A DNA stretch of 64,000 nt from Ferrovibrio sp046297595 (GTDB lineage Bacteria; Pseudomonadota; Alphaproteobacteria; Ferrovibrionales; Ferrovibrionaceae). The stretch covers positions 124,001-188,000 of the forward strand of contig NZ_JBKBHT010000003.1 of assembly GCF_046297595.1 (NCBI RefSeq), written 5' to 3'. A program made the position numbers and the translations under genes. Numbering within the stretch: the stretch's first letter is position 1; every line of letters begins with the position of its first letter. Below are positions 22,205-33,351 of this stretch, one piece after another. Below the pieces are notes generated by a model. The model ran no database searches. It saw only the letters and a program-made list of their open reading frames with translations, and was not told the DNA's origin.

Positions 22205-23089
22205 TTATACGGCCTCGGCGCCGGAGATGATTTCGATAAGCTCTTTGGTGATCTGGGCCTGACGCGACCGGTTGTAGACGGTCGTGAGTTTCTTGATCAT
22301 CTCGCCGGCATTGCGCGTCGCGTTGTCCATCGCGGACATGCGGGCGCCCTGTTCGGAGGCCGCGTTCTCGAGCAGCGCCCGGTAGACCTGCATCGACAGG
22401 TTCCGCGGCAGCAGCTGGGTGAGAATGGTCTCTTCGTCCGGCTCGAACTCGTAGATCGCGCCATTCAGCTCGGGCGCGGCCGTCGCAGTGTCGCCCGACA
22501 TGGCCGGAATCAGCTGCTGCACGGTCGGCACCTGGCTGATGACCGACTTGAAGTTGTTGAAGAAGACATGGGCGACGTCGAACTCGCCGGCCTCGAACAT
22601 CGCCACCACGCGGTCGGCGATTTCCTGGGCCTCGGCGAAACCGACGCGCTTGACCTTGGCCAGATCGACGGTGTCGACGATCTTGGCGGCATGGTCGCGG
22701 CGCAGCTGGTCGCGGCCCTTCTTGCCGACGCAGAGGATCTTGACCGTCTTGCCCTGGGCGGTCAGCTCCTCGATCTTGCGGCGGGCCAGCTTGACGATGG
22801 ACGAGTTGAAGGCGCCGCACAGGCCGCGTTCGGCGGTGGCGACGACCAGCAGATGCACATCGTCGCGGCCGGTGCCGACCAGCAGCCGGGGTGCGGTGTC
22901 GCTGCCGGCCTGGCCGGCCGCCAGCGAGGCGAGGATGCCGGCCATACGCTCAGCGTAAGGACGCGCGGCCTCGGCCGCCTCCTGGGCGCGGCGCAGCTTG
23001 CTGGCTGCCACCATCTTCATCGCCTTCGTGATCTTCTGGGTCGATTTGACCGAGTTGATCCGAACGCGCAGTGACTTGAGGCTAGGCAT
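22205..23089 (-). CDS. atpG: F1F0 ATP synthase subunit gamma
   Basis: Rotor subunit, 294 aa. The N-terminal helix SLKSLRVRINSVKSTQKITKAMKMVAASKL and the C-terminal helix with ARMSAMDNATRNAGEMI form the coiled-coil shaft; the Rossmann-like part has GLCGAFN near residue 93. It follows atpA by 26 bases. Confidence 0.97.
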   Translation of the reverse strand: MPSLKSLRVRINSVKSTQKITKAMKMVAASKLRRAQEAAEAARPYAERMAGILASLAAGQAGSDTAPRLLVGTGRDDVHLLVVATAERGLCGAFNSSIVKLARRKIEELTAQGKTVKILCVGKKGRDQLRRDHAAKIVDTVDLAKVKRVGFAEAQEIADRVVAMFEAGEFDVAHVFFNNFKSVISQVPTVQQLIPAMSGDTATAAPELNGAIYEFEPDEETILTQLLPRNLSMQVYRALLENAASEQGARMSAMDNATRNAGEMIKKLTTVYNRSRQAQITKELIEIISGAEAV

Positions 23090-23115
23090 GACGCGCTACC
23101 CTTCGTTCAGCCGGC

Positions 23116-24644
<1,529 letters not shown>

Positions 24645-24645
<1 letters not shown>

Positions 24646-25205
24646 CACGCAACCCCTTTCATGGCGGTCTTCAGATTATTGAGTTTGGTACGGATCGACG
24701 CATCGATCATGCGCGAGCCGAATTTGACGACCAGGCCGCCGATCAGGTCGGCATCGACCTTGGCGTCGATCACCACGTTGCCGGCGGCATCCGACGACAA
24801 CGAAGACTTGATCTGCTGCAGCTGGGCATCCGAGAGCGGGACGGCCGAGGTGACCTCGGCAATGGTCTCGCCGCGATGGTTGCTGAGCAGGCGCTTGAAG
24901 CCGGCGATCACGTCGGCCAGCACGAACAGGCGGCGATTGGTGGCCAGCACGCCGAGGAAGCGGCGCACCAGGTCGGCGAAGCCGGCCTTCTCGGCCACGG
25001 CGGCGATGGCGCGGGCCTGTTCCTCGCGGCTGAAGACCGGCGAACGGACCAGGCGGACCAGGTCGGCCGACTGGCCCAGCATGGCCGACAATGCATCGAG
25101 ATCCCTGGCGACGGCGTCGAGCTGGCCGGCGTCGCGCGCCAGATCAAACAGCGCAGTCGCGTAGCGGCCGGCGATGCCGGAGACGAGCGTAGATTCCTGA
25201 GCCAC
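24645..25205 (-). CDS. atpH: F1F0 ATP synthase subunit delta
   Basis: Peripheral-stalk subunit (OSCP homologue), 186 aa, with GIAGRYATALFDLA at the front and GGLVVKFGSRMIDASIRTKLNNL at the end. I take the GTG at 25205: it has GAAGGG 7-9 bases upstream and gives the normal family length, while the longer frame adds an Arg/Pro-rich stretch unlike the family. First gene of the F1 operon. Confidence 0.95.
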
Positions 25206-25580
25206 GAACGACCCTTCTTCTCTAGGACGCGGAACCGCCGGTCGGGACTCGGGCCTCCCGGCCCTGGCCACCCTCCCGACGCTCCGCATAAGACCTTGAA
25301 CAGTCTAAGGAATTCACGGGGCGACCACTGCCTTCACAAAGCCCCCCGGCGCGAAAGCCGCGCTTAACTAGCATACGGGTTTCGGCGGCGCAACAGCGAG
25401 GCCGGCACGCTGCGATGCGCCATTCGCCGCACTTATCCGGCAGGTCATAAAAGCGCCAGCCACGGCCGCAAAGAGCGGCCGAAACCGGCCAGACCTGGCC
25501 AGTAATTGCCAATTATCGACAATTATCGACAATTCTGGCCAATCATCGCCAATTCCGCCGGCCCTGAAGCTGGCCCGGTC
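25206..25580. other. Gene-free spacer: atp promoter region, hairpins and 10-bp repeats
   Basis: 375 bases without a credible gene. The left part must carry the atp promoter (reading left), but no clear -35/-10 pair can be picked with confidence. GGCCGC-AAAGA-GCGGCC (25464-25480) and GGCCAG-AC-CTGGCC (25487-25500) are perfect inverted repeats. The right part holds the phased AATT repeat described separately. The HTH gene ends at 25581. Confidence 0.6.
25501..25560. repeat. 10-bp phased AATT direct repeats
   Basis: Six consecutive 10-base units, the five from 25511 beginning AAT(T/C): AATTATCGAC, AATTATCGAC, AATTCTGGCC, AATCATCGCC, AATTCCGCCG. The first unit (AGTAATTGCC) is offset. The two identical units sit side by side. 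A 10-bp period places every AATT on the same face of the helix. Confidence 0.75.
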
Positions 25581-26180
25581 TCAGCCCCGCTTCACCTCGT
25601 CGTCCCACCGGGACTGCCAGTTGGCGCGCGCGGCGGCCGCCTGCCGCTCCTGCTCGGCCGCCTCTTCGGCGTCCAGCTGCGCGACCATTTCCCGGTATTT
25701 TTCGATGGTCAGCACCTCGATCACCTCAGGCTGCATGGTCCGCAGCGCATCCGGCGGGAGATCCTGCGCGGCGGGCGGGGCAAGGCCCAGCGCGACCCGC
25801 AGCCGCTCGGCGACATGGCCGGTGAGCATCCGGTCACCCCGCTCCAGGCCAAGCTGCGCACCCAGCCATTGCAGCGTGCGAGCATCCAGCTTCTCGGCCT
25901 GCTGCAGATACTGCACGGTGCGCTCGGCCAGGCTGGCGAAGCGCAGCTGGCCGCGCAGATGCTGCTGCTTGAAGGCCTGGTCGATCAGGCGCTGGAACCG
26001 CGGGCTGCGTTTGAGGTTGCGGCGGATTTCATGGGGCCGGCAGCCGAGTTGCGCGGCGACCTCGTTAAGACTGCCGCCGCCGGCGATCAGGGCAGCGGCA
26101 CTCTCCCAGTCGATCCGGCGGCGCCGGGCGGACGACGGTGAATTCCTAGAAATCAAAGATGGATCAATAACTTCAGACAT
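25581..26180 (-). CDS. Unrecognised HTH protein (terminase-small-subunit-like front)
   Basis: 199 aa from ATG 26180, which has a strong AGGAG 7 bases upstream. After a Ser/Arg-rich start, residues about 25-75 (DWESAAALIAGGGSLNEVAAQLGCRP, then RRNLKRSPRFQRLIDQAF) read as a helix-turn-helix like those in phage small terminases and homeodomain-like regulators. The rest is helical with an Ala/Glu/Gln-rich coiled tail (residues 165-190). Function not recognised. An inverted repeat ATATCCGA/TCGGATAT (26194-26201, 26223-26230) in its leader could be an operator. Confidence 0.6.
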   Translation of the reverse strand: MSEVIDPSLISRNSPSSARRRRIDWESAAALIAGGGSLNEVAAQLGCRPHEIRRNLKRSPRFQRLIDQAFKQQHLRGQLRFASLAERTVQYLQQAEKLDARTLQWLGAQLGLERGDRMLTGHVAERLRVALGLAPPAAQDLPPDALRTMQPEVIEVLTIEKYREMVAQLDAEEAAEQERQAAAARANWQSRWDDEVKRG

Positions 26181-26278
26181 ATGATTGCTCCTAATATCCG
26201 ATGCAGGCGTAATTCCCCATTCTCGGATATGGGAACATAATAAGAACATTCAAGCGCCTGACGCGCCACGGATACAGC

Positions 26279-26320
26279 GTCAGAACAGGTGGGTCAGAAC
26301 AGGCGGGTCAGGACAGGCAG
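26279..26320. repeat. Three 14-bp tandem repeats over a stop codon
   Basis: GTCAGAACAGGTGG, GTCAGAACAGGCGG and GTCAGGACAGGCAG follow each other at 26279-26320. Read on the minus strand each unit contains TGAC. Since 14 is not a multiple of 3, the three copies place a TGA in all three minus-strand frames. The rightmost TGA (26308-26310) ends the flagellin-like gene. Confidence 0.85.
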
Positions 26321-27057
26321 GCGGCGGCGCGGGTGACGGACGGACCGGCGATAACCAACCCGGGGGCCAGGCCGGGAGATGGCGTTTCCCCCGCGGCCCG
26401 CAGCGTTGCCGTGACAAAGGCGTGGCGGTCCTCCAGGGCCTGCTTCTGCACTGCCAGCGCGACCAGGCGCGTTTCGACCCGATGCGCGAAGCCGTCGAGC
26501 AGATACCCGGCGACAAAGGTGTTGGGCGGCGACATCGACAGCCAGTTCACCATACCGCCCTGTTCGGCCAGCAGGCCCTGCGCGGCATCGGCCAGGCTGC
26601 GCGATGCAGGCGGGCCTTTTTCTACCGCGGCGCCCTCCTCGGCGAGGGATGTTCCGGCAATGCCCAGCGCGGGATCGAATCCGTCGTCGCGCAGAAGATT
26701 GCGGCCATCGCTGTTGGCGCGCGCGATGCTGGCTTCGATCCGGCCCACCAGCAGGCCGATATTGTTGCGCAGGATATCCTGTTCCGGCGCGGCCAGGCCG
26801 CGCTCGCCGAGCACGGCGATCTGGCCGCGGATCTTGGCGATCAGCCGCGTGATATCGTCGAGCGATCCCAGCGCCGCCTCGCATTGCGCGATCGCCGCCG
26901 CGAGCCCGGCCTGCATCGCCTGGCCAGCATCGGCATCCTGCAGGGGCAATGCCGGCGGCGTAGCCTCTCCATCCGCCTGCCGCCACGGCAATACCCCCGG
27001 CTCCGGCAGCACCGGCGACATCATCGTCTCAGTATCCAGAATATCCTGCCGGTCCAT
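26308..27057 (-). CDS. Hypothetical protein with flagellin-like helical ends
   Basis: 249 aa, no signal peptide or membrane segment. Residues about 55-125 (EAALGSLDDITRLIAKIRGQ ... GRIEASIARANSDGRNLL) follow the heptad and spacing pattern of the flagellin D1 N-terminal helices, including the closing N-x-(N/D)-G-x-x-LL. A C-terminal helix (residues 195-230, RVETRLVALAVQKQALEDRH) resembles the flagellin C-terminus. The D0 segment and the variable domain are missing, and no flagellar gene is nearby, so this is only a resemblance. Preceded by the perfect inverted repeat at 27082-27102. Confidence 0.5.
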   Translation of the reverse strand: MDRQDILDTETMMSPVLPEPGVLPWRQADGEATPPALPLQDADAGQAMQAGLAAAIAQCEAALGSLDDITRLIAKIRGQIAVLGERGLAAPEQDILRNNIGLLVGRIEASIARANSDGRNLLRDDGFDPALGIAGTSLAEEGAAVEKGPPASRSLADAAQGLLAEQGGMVNWLSMSPPNTFVAGYLLDGFAHRVETRLVALAVQKQALEDRHAFVTATLRAAGETPSPGLAPGLVIAGPSVTRAAACLS

Positions 27058-27081
27058 GATCCTGTTCCCCTTCTGTGGTTA

Positions 27082-27102
27082 ACCATCCCGTTCTGGGATG
27101 GT
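27082..27102. promoter_or_regulatory. Inverted repeat ACCATCCC-GTTCT-GGGATGGT
   Basis: Perfect 8-bp arms with a 5-base centre, 25 bases before the flagellin-like gene and 207 bases before the AraC gene. Likely an operator. A second inverted repeat, TCCGA-ATC-TCGGA, lies at 27138-27150 in the same spacer. Confidence 0.5.
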
Positions 27103-27308
27103 AAAAAACTACCAGAAGGCGCACGGGCGCGATTGTCTCCGAATCTCGGAAATCTGTCGTTTGCGTCTCAGATTGCCGGCGTGTCGCACAAAATTCACTC
27201 CCCGCTCGCCCAACCTGCCGTTGCCCCGGGTCACGAGGCGTGGCCTAATGCCATGCATACAATCCATGACCGAGGCGCTGGCCGCCCAAGAAATGGGGGA
27301 TTTTGCGT

Positions 27309-28349
27309 ATGACCGGTCCGATCCCGAGCGCGGCCCTGCTGCCCGGCATGGTGCCCGACGAAATGCTGCCCGAGCTGTGGCGGCAAAGCCTCGCGGTCTA
27401 TTACGACACCCGGCCGCTGGCCTACGCGGCGCCGGCCCGGCCGCCGGCCATCCGGCAATACCATCTGGGACAGGCGCTGTTCATCGACACCCAATTCGGC
27501 GCCCAGCATTTCCGCCGCGATGCCGCCTGGCTGGCCCGCAACAGCGATACCGACCACGTCACGGTCCAGCTCTTCGTCTCCGGCCGCAACAGGGTGGTCA
27601 ACAACGGCCACAGTTTTGTGCAGGCGCCGGGCAACATCACCATGGTCAATCTCGGCCGCGAGGTGATGGCGGAATCGACCGACGCCGATACGCTGACCCT
27701 GATCCTGCCGCGCGAATTGCTGCAGAACGACCTGCCGCAACTGCTCGACCGCTCAGGCGCGCTGTTCGAGGACAATTCGGCCTCGGCGCAGGTCTTCGCC
27801 AATCACATGCTGTCGCTGCGCCAGACGCTGGGCCGCGCCGCGGCGGCCGAGGCGGATTCGATCGCCCAGGGTACGCTTTCCCTGCTCGATGCCCTGACCC
27901 GCCATCGCGATATCGGCGCTGCCGCCACGCAGAGCGCGACGCTGGCCACGATCTGCCGCCATATCGACCGCAACCTGAAGGACCCGGCGCTGGATGCCGA
28001 AAGCCTGTGCGGGGAATTCCGCTGCTCGCGCGCCACGCTTTATCGCCTGTTCCAGCCGCTGGGCGGCGTGCGCGAGCATATCCAGCGGCGCCGCCTGATG
28101 GCCTGCTTCCGCGCCATCACCGCCCCGGCCCAGGCGCATCGCCGCATCTTCGACATCGCGCTGGATTATGGCTTCAGCTCACCGAGCCATTTCAGCAGCC
28201 TGTTCCGCGCCCATTTCGGCATGACGCCGCGCGAGGCGCGCGAGCGCGGCGGCAACCGCCCGGCCCTGCCCGCGCCGACAGAAGGCGGCACGGCAGACGC
28301 CGCCGTGCAGGCAATGTGGCGCTGGGCGCGCGACCTCGCCGGCGCCTGA
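27309..28349 (+). CDS. AraC family transcriptional regulator
   Basis: 346 aa. The N-terminal cupin-like AraC-binding-like domain (residues about 20-200) is followed by an AraC-type double HTH at residues about 235-325 (SLCGEFRCSRATLYRLFQP; IALDYGFSSPSHFSSLFRAHFGMTPREARE). ATG at 27309 preferred over a TTG six bases before. Effector and targets unknown. It is transcribed divergently from the flagellin-like gene and converges on glpK. Confidence 0.88.
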   Translation: MTGPIPSAALLPGMVPDEMLPELWRQSLAVYYDTRPLAYAAPARPPAIRQYHLGQALFIDTQFGAQHFRRDAAWLARNSDTDHVTVQLFVSGRNRVVNNGHSFVQAPGNITMVNLGREVMAESTDADTLTLILPRELLQNDLPQLLDRSGALFEDNSASAQVFANHMLSLRQTLGRAAAAEADSIAQGTLSLLDALTRHRDIGAAATQSATLATICRHIDRNLKDPALDAESLCGEFRCSRATLYRLFQPLGGVREHIQRRRLMACFRAITAPAQAHRRIFDIALDYGFSSPSHFSSLFRAHFGMTPREARERGGNRPALPAPTEGGTADAAVQAMWRWARDLAGA

Positions 28350-28353
28350 CGGA

Positions 28354-29847
<1,494 letters not shown>

Positions 29848-29864
29848 GCCTTACTCTGCTGTAG

Positions 29865-30110
29865 CTATTCGGCTGCCGCGCAGCCCTCGGCCTTGAACAC
29901 ACGTTTTGTGCTGGCGGGATATTTGCCCAGTTTGGATGCCGGGCGGATCGGCCGCGTCACCAGCCCGCCGCCGCAATTGGGGCAGATGCCTTTCAGCGTG
30001 GCTTCGGCGCAATCGCGGCAGAAGGTGCATTCGAAACTGCAGATCATCGCATCTGCGTCAGGCGGCAGGTCGGTGTTGCAGCATTCGCAGTTCGGGCGCA
30101 GGTCAAGCAT
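29865..30110 (-). CDS. DUF1272 zinc-ribbon-like small protein
   Basis: 81 aa. Two CxxC-type pairs at each end of the domain (CECC ... CSFECTFCRDC ... CPNCGG) make a likely zinc-binding fold, as in the DUF1272 family (MLDLRPNCECCNTDLPP front). The C-terminal 25 residues are extra and basic/Ala-rich. Function unknown. It lies 14 bases downstream of eda and 17 upstream of glpK on the same strand. Confidence 0.85.
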   Translation of the reverse strand: MLDLRPNCECCNTDLPPDADAMICSFECTFCRDCAEATLKGICPNCGGGLVTRPIRPASKLGKYPASTKRVFKAEGCAAAE

Positions 30111-30124
30111 GGTGCGATTCCTCC

Positions 30125-30793
30125 CTATTGGCCTTTGGCGATCTGCACGGCTTTTTTGGCCAAGGCAGTAATGCCGGCCCAGTCGCTTTTCTGCAGCATC
30201 TCCTTCGGCGCCAGCCAGGAGCCCCCGACGCTGGCCACGTTCGGCAGGGCGGCATAAGCGGCGAGATTGCCTTCCGTGATGCCGCCGGTGGGGCAGAAGC
30301 GCATCTGCGGGAACGGCCCGGCCAGGCTCTGCAGGGCTTTGATGCCGCCCATCGCCTCGGCGGGAAAGAATTTGGCGCGGGTGAAACCCTGCTCCAGCGC
30401 GCGCATGATCTCGCTAGCCGTGGCCACCGCCGGCAGGAAAGGCAGGCCGGTATCCTTCGCCGTGTAATACAGCGCCTCGGTGGCGCCGGGCGAGATGACG
30501 AATTTGGCGCCGGCCAGCTGAGCAGCGGCAAACTGCGCGGCATTCAGCACCGTGCCGGCACCGACGACGGCTTCCGGCACGTCCGCCGCGATGCGTTTGA
30601 TTGCCTCAAGCGCGGCTGCCGAGCGCAGGGTGATTTCCAGCACGGACAATCCGCCCGCCGCCAGGGCTTTCGCCAGCGGTACGGCCTGGGCGGCATCTTC
30701 CACCACCAGAACCGGGATCACCGGCGCACGGCTGAGGATCGCATCGATGGCGGCGGTACGCTCCATGGTCTTCTCGCTGGCCTTGTCCGGCAT
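30125..30793 (-). CDS. eda: KDPG/KHG aldolase
   Basis: Class I aldolase of the Entner-Doudoroff pathway that splits 2-keto-3-deoxy-6-phosphogluconate to pyruvate and glyceraldehyde 3-phosphate, 222 aa. Key parts: VIPVLVVEDAAQA, GLSVLEITLRS with the catalytic Glu, VGAGTVLNAAQ, AKFVISPG with the Schiff-base Lys, and CPTGGI. edd and zwf are not adjacent. May also act on 4-hydroxy-2-oxoglutarate. Confidence 0.95.
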   Translation of the reverse strand: MPDKASEKTMERTAAIDAILSRAPVIPVLVVEDAAQAVPLAKALAAGGLSVLEITLRSAAALEAIKRIAADVPEAVVGAGTVLNAAQFAAAQLAGAKFVISPGATEALYYTAKDTGLPFLPAVATASEIMRALEQGFTRAKFFPAEAMGGIKALQSLAGPFPQMRFCPTGGITEGNLAAYAALPNVASVGGSWLAPKEMLQKSDWAGITALAKKAVQIAKGQ

Positions 30794-30839
30794 GATTCCT
30801 CCCTGTGTTTGTTTTGCACAGGATAGCCCAAATTTTTGC

Positions 30840-30931
30840 CGTCATGCCACGCTTTAGGCGTGGCATCCACGAGTTTAAAATGGAAAACGTGGATGCTCGG
30901 GCCCAGGAATGTTCATTGGCCGAGCATGACG
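30840..30931. repeat. BIME-like double palindrome, copy 2
   Basis: Also 92 bases, CGTCATG ... CATGACG. Hairpin 1 is ATGCCACGC-TTTAG-GCGTGGCAT. Hairpin 2 has the stem ATGCTCGG/CCGAGCAT with an enlarged loop of about 19 bases. The stems differ from copy 1 but remain fully paired. Between eda and DUF805. Confidence 0.8.
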
Positions 30932-30939
30932 ATCTTATT

Positions 30940-31323
30940 TTATGAAGCAGACCCGCCGGCCTCGGCCAAGGGATCGGGGCCGTAGCGATTCGGGCCGCGC
31001 GTGCCGGGGTAAAAGATCAGCACCAGCCAAACGGCAAGACCGATCACTGGGATATAGGTCAGCAGCACGATCCAGCCGCTCCAGTCGATATCGCGGCAGC
31101 GTTGCGCACCGGCGATATTCATGGCTATGGCCGCGGGTATGGCATAAAGCCAGATCAGCATGTCCACCAGCCGGTCATGCTGGATCGTGTTCAGCGCAAA
31201 GGCGATAAAGGTAAATGGCAGCGACAGGAACAACGCCACCAAGACCAGGTTGAAATAGGACCCACGCCGGCGCCGACCGGAAAAGCGGAAGAGATCGCGG
31301 TAGAACGGCTCTCCCACCACCAA
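30940..31323 (-). CDS. DUF805 family membrane protein
   Basis: 127 aa with about three to four hydrophobic segments. Matches DUF805: FSGRRRRGSYFNLVLVALF front, AQRCRDIDWSGW and LIFYPGTRGPNRYGPDP at the end. Inner-membrane protein of unknown function. 3 bases after ureG on the same strand, so it may be the last gene of the urease transcript. Confidence 0.85.
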   Translation of the reverse strand: MVVGEPFYRDLFRFSGRRRRGSYFNLVLVALFLSLPFTFIAFALNTIQHDRLVDMLIWLYAIPAAIAMNIAGAQRCRDIDWSGWIVLLTYIPVIGLAVWLVLIFYPGTRGPNRYGPDPLAEAGGSAS

Positions 31324-31326
31324 GCC

Positions 31327-31953
31327 CTATTCCTTCAGGCCGCCGCTTTTCAGGATGAAGTCGGCGATTTCGGCCACGCCTTTTTCCGCCTTCAGGTTGG
31401 CGAAGATGAAGGGGCGCTGGCCGCGCATTTTCTTTGCGTCGCGGTCCATCACCTCCAGCGAGGCACCGACCAGCGGTGCGAGGTCGATCTTGTTGATCAC
31501 CAGCAGGTCGGAGCGCGTGATGCCCGGGCCGCCCTTGCGCGGAATCTTGTCGCCGGCCGAGACGTCGATCACGTAGATGGTGATGTCGGCCAGTTCGGGC
31601 GAAAAGGTGGCGGCGAGATTGTCGCCGCCGGATTCGACGAAGATCACGTCGAGGCCGGGGAATTTCTTCTGCATCTCGGCCACGGCGGCGAGATTGATCG
31701 AGGCATCCTCGCGGATCGCGGTATGCGGGCAGCCGCCGGTCTCGACGCCGGCGATGCGCTCCGGCGCCAGCGCGTTGGCCCGCGTCAGGAATTCGGCGTC
31801 TTCCTTGGTGTAGATGTCGTTGGTGACGACGGCGATGTTCCAGTCGTCGCGCAGGTGCCGGCAGAGCCGTTCGACCAAAGCGGTTTTGCCCGAGCCGACC
31901 GGGCCGCCGATGCCGACACGCAGAGGATTGCTGCTTGGGGGATTCGAACTCAT
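31327..31953 (-). CDS. ureG: Urease accessory GTPase UreG
   Basis: GTPase of 208 aa that drives nickel delivery to urease. P-loop GPVGSGKT, metal motif ETGGCPHTAIRED, ESGGDNLAATF and the G4 motif NKIDLA are all present. Starts at ATG 31953, overlapping the ureF stop (ATGA). Confidence 0.97.
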   Translation of the reverse strand: MSSNPPSSNPLRVGIGGPVGSGKTALVERLCRHLRDDWNIAVVTNDIYTKEDAEFLTRANALAPERIAGVETGGCPHTAIREDASINLAAVAEMQKKFPGLDVIFVESGGDNLAATFSPELADITIYVIDVSAGDKIPRKGGPGITRSDLLVINKIDLAPLVGASLEVMDRDAKKMRGQRPFIFANLKAEKGVAEIADFILKSGGLKE

Positions 31954-32654
31954 GAGCGGAACAGCCTCGTATACTGGGTTTCGTGCAACATCGACATCAG
32001 ATCGACCATCGGCGCCGCCGTGCCGCATTCGTCCAGCGGGCAGGCCAGCGCGCAGTCTGCCACGCTTTCCGTCACCGGCAACAGGGCAGACAGCGCCCGC
32101 TGGCCATCGGTCTGGCCCAGCGGAATCAGACGCACGGCGGCCGAAACCAGGTTAGCGGCGAAGGCATGCAGATAGGCGGCCAGCACCGGGCGCAGCGGGA
32201 GCTTATGCGCAGCGGCCGCCACGCCGATGGCGATGCTCAAGGCCACCGGCCGCTCGCCGCGCGCGGCGGCAAAGGCATCGATGGCGGGATGCCCCCAGGC
32301 GGCGCGCGTGACCATCACGAAGGACCCGCCCTGCTGCGCACTTTCCAGCGCGGTTTCCGCCGTGCCGCGCCAGGCGGCGGCGAGATCGGCCAGTTCCTGC
32401 AGCCGCGCGGTATCGTCGACGGAGATATAAGTCTCTTTCAGCAGCACGGCATCGACCCAGGCAGCGCCATGGCGCAGGATATGGCCGATCCAGCCGCTGA
32501 GATCGGCGGCGGTTTTCACCCGGCCGGTTTCGACGGCGTATTCGATGCCGTGACTGTAGGAAAAGGCACCGATCGGATAGCTGGGCGAGAACCAGGCCAG
32601 CAGGCGATAGAGATCGCCCGGCGCGATACCACCCGCTTCAGTGCTTGTGGTCAT
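31950..32654 (-). CDS. ureF: Urease accessory protein UreF
   Basis: 234 aa from ATG 32654. All-helical scaffold that links UreD and UreG. Motifs: LLAWFSPSYPIGAFSYSHGIEYAVE near residue 17, AHKLPLRPVLAAYLHAFAANLVSAAVRLIPLGQ in the dimer region. It overlaps the His-rich end of ureE by 17 bases, so its first residues (TTSTEAGG) are poorly constrained. Confidence 0.93.
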   Translation of the reverse strand: MTTSTEAGGIAPGDLYRLLAWFSPSYPIGAFSYSHGIEYAVETGRVKTAADLSGWIGHILRHGAAWVDAVLLKETYISVDDTARLQELADLAAAWRGTAETALESAQQGGSFVMVTRAAWGHPAIDAFAAARGERPVALSIAIGVAAAAHKLPLRPVLAAYLHAFAANLVSAAVRLIPLGQTDGQRALSALLPVTESVADCALACPLDECGTAAPMVDLMSMLHETQYTRLFRS

Positions 32655-33237
32655 GGTCGTGGGTGTGGTCGTGCTCATGCCCCGGATCGTCGGCATGGGG
32701 ATGCACGTGAGTATGGCCGCCATGGCTGTGGGCGTGGCCCTGTTCCGGTTTGCCGTAGCGCGAGCCGAGGCCATAGGGATGCGCCGGATCGTGGTTATGC
32801 TGGCCATAGGCGCCGCCCTCGGGATCGAAGGGCGCCTCCACGGCCTGCACCTGCGCGCCGAGGCCTTTGAGCATGTCGACGATCACATGGTCGTCGCGGA
32901 TCAGGATGCGGTCGGCATGGATGGCGGCCGGCAGGTGGCGGTTGCCCAGATGCCAGGCCAGCCGCGCCAGCAGTTGCGGCGAAGCGGCACGCACCTCCAC
33001 CAGCAGCTCGATGGCAGCCTTCACTTCGATATAACCGCCCTGCTCCAGCTTCAGCCCGTCGCCATCGCGCAGCAGCGTTGCCTCGGGCAGGTCGAGCAGG
33101 AAGGCCGTGCCATCGTCGGCACTGAGCCGGATGCGGCGGCGATGGCGATCATGATGCGCCAGCGTGACCGTGGCGCGGTGCTCAGGCGCGGGCCAGTGGC
33201 CGGATGCTATAACTGCAGTTGCACGAAGCACTGCCAT
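32638..33237 (-). CDS. ureE: Urease nickel metallochaperone UreE
   Basis: 199 aa. The N-terminal peptide-binding domain is followed by the metal-binding domain (LAWHLGNRHLPAAI, IRDDHVIVDMLKGLGA) and a long His-rich tail from about residue 147, with some 18 His (ending HEHDHTHDHDHKH) for nickel storage. An elongated tail like this suggests a strong nickel-buffering role. A repeat element separates it from ureC. Confidence 0.95.
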   Translation of the reverse strand: MAVLRATAVIASGHWPAPEHRATVTLAHHDRHRRRIRLSADDGTAFLLDLPEATLLRDGDGLKLEQGGYIEVKAAIELLVEVRAASPQLLARLAWHLGNRHLPAAIHADRILIRDDHVIVDMLKGLGAQVQAVEAPFDPEGGAYGQHNHDPAHPYGLGSRYGKPEQGHAHSHGGHTHVHPHADDPGHEHDHTHDHDHKH

Positions 33238-33247
33238 TCTCCCTAAT

Positions 33248-33337
33248 CGTCATGCCCGGACTTGTTCCGGGCATCCACGTCTTTCCGTATCGCAGAGCAT
33301 CATCTCGTGGATGGCCGGGTCAAGCCCGGCCATGATA
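33248..33337. repeat. BIME-like double palindrome, copy 3
   Basis: Hairpin 1 ATGCCCGGA-CTTGT-TCCGGGCAT and hairpin 2 ATGGCCGGG-TCAAG-CCCGGCCAT, with the same outer and inner arms as copies 1 and 2. Lies inside the urease operon, between ureC and ureE, where it could affect the relative amount of the accessory genes. Confidence 0.85.
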
Positions 33338-33351
33338 CGTTTGTTTTTTGG

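Noticed and set aside
25501..25560. CRISPR array
   Set aside because: The units are 10 bases long with no spacers and no cas genes; they are simple phased repeats.
32641..33246. Plus-strand frame over ureE with regular Val/Met/Gly pattern
   Set aside because: Produced by reading the His-codon-rich tail of ureE backwards; ureE itself is unambiguous.
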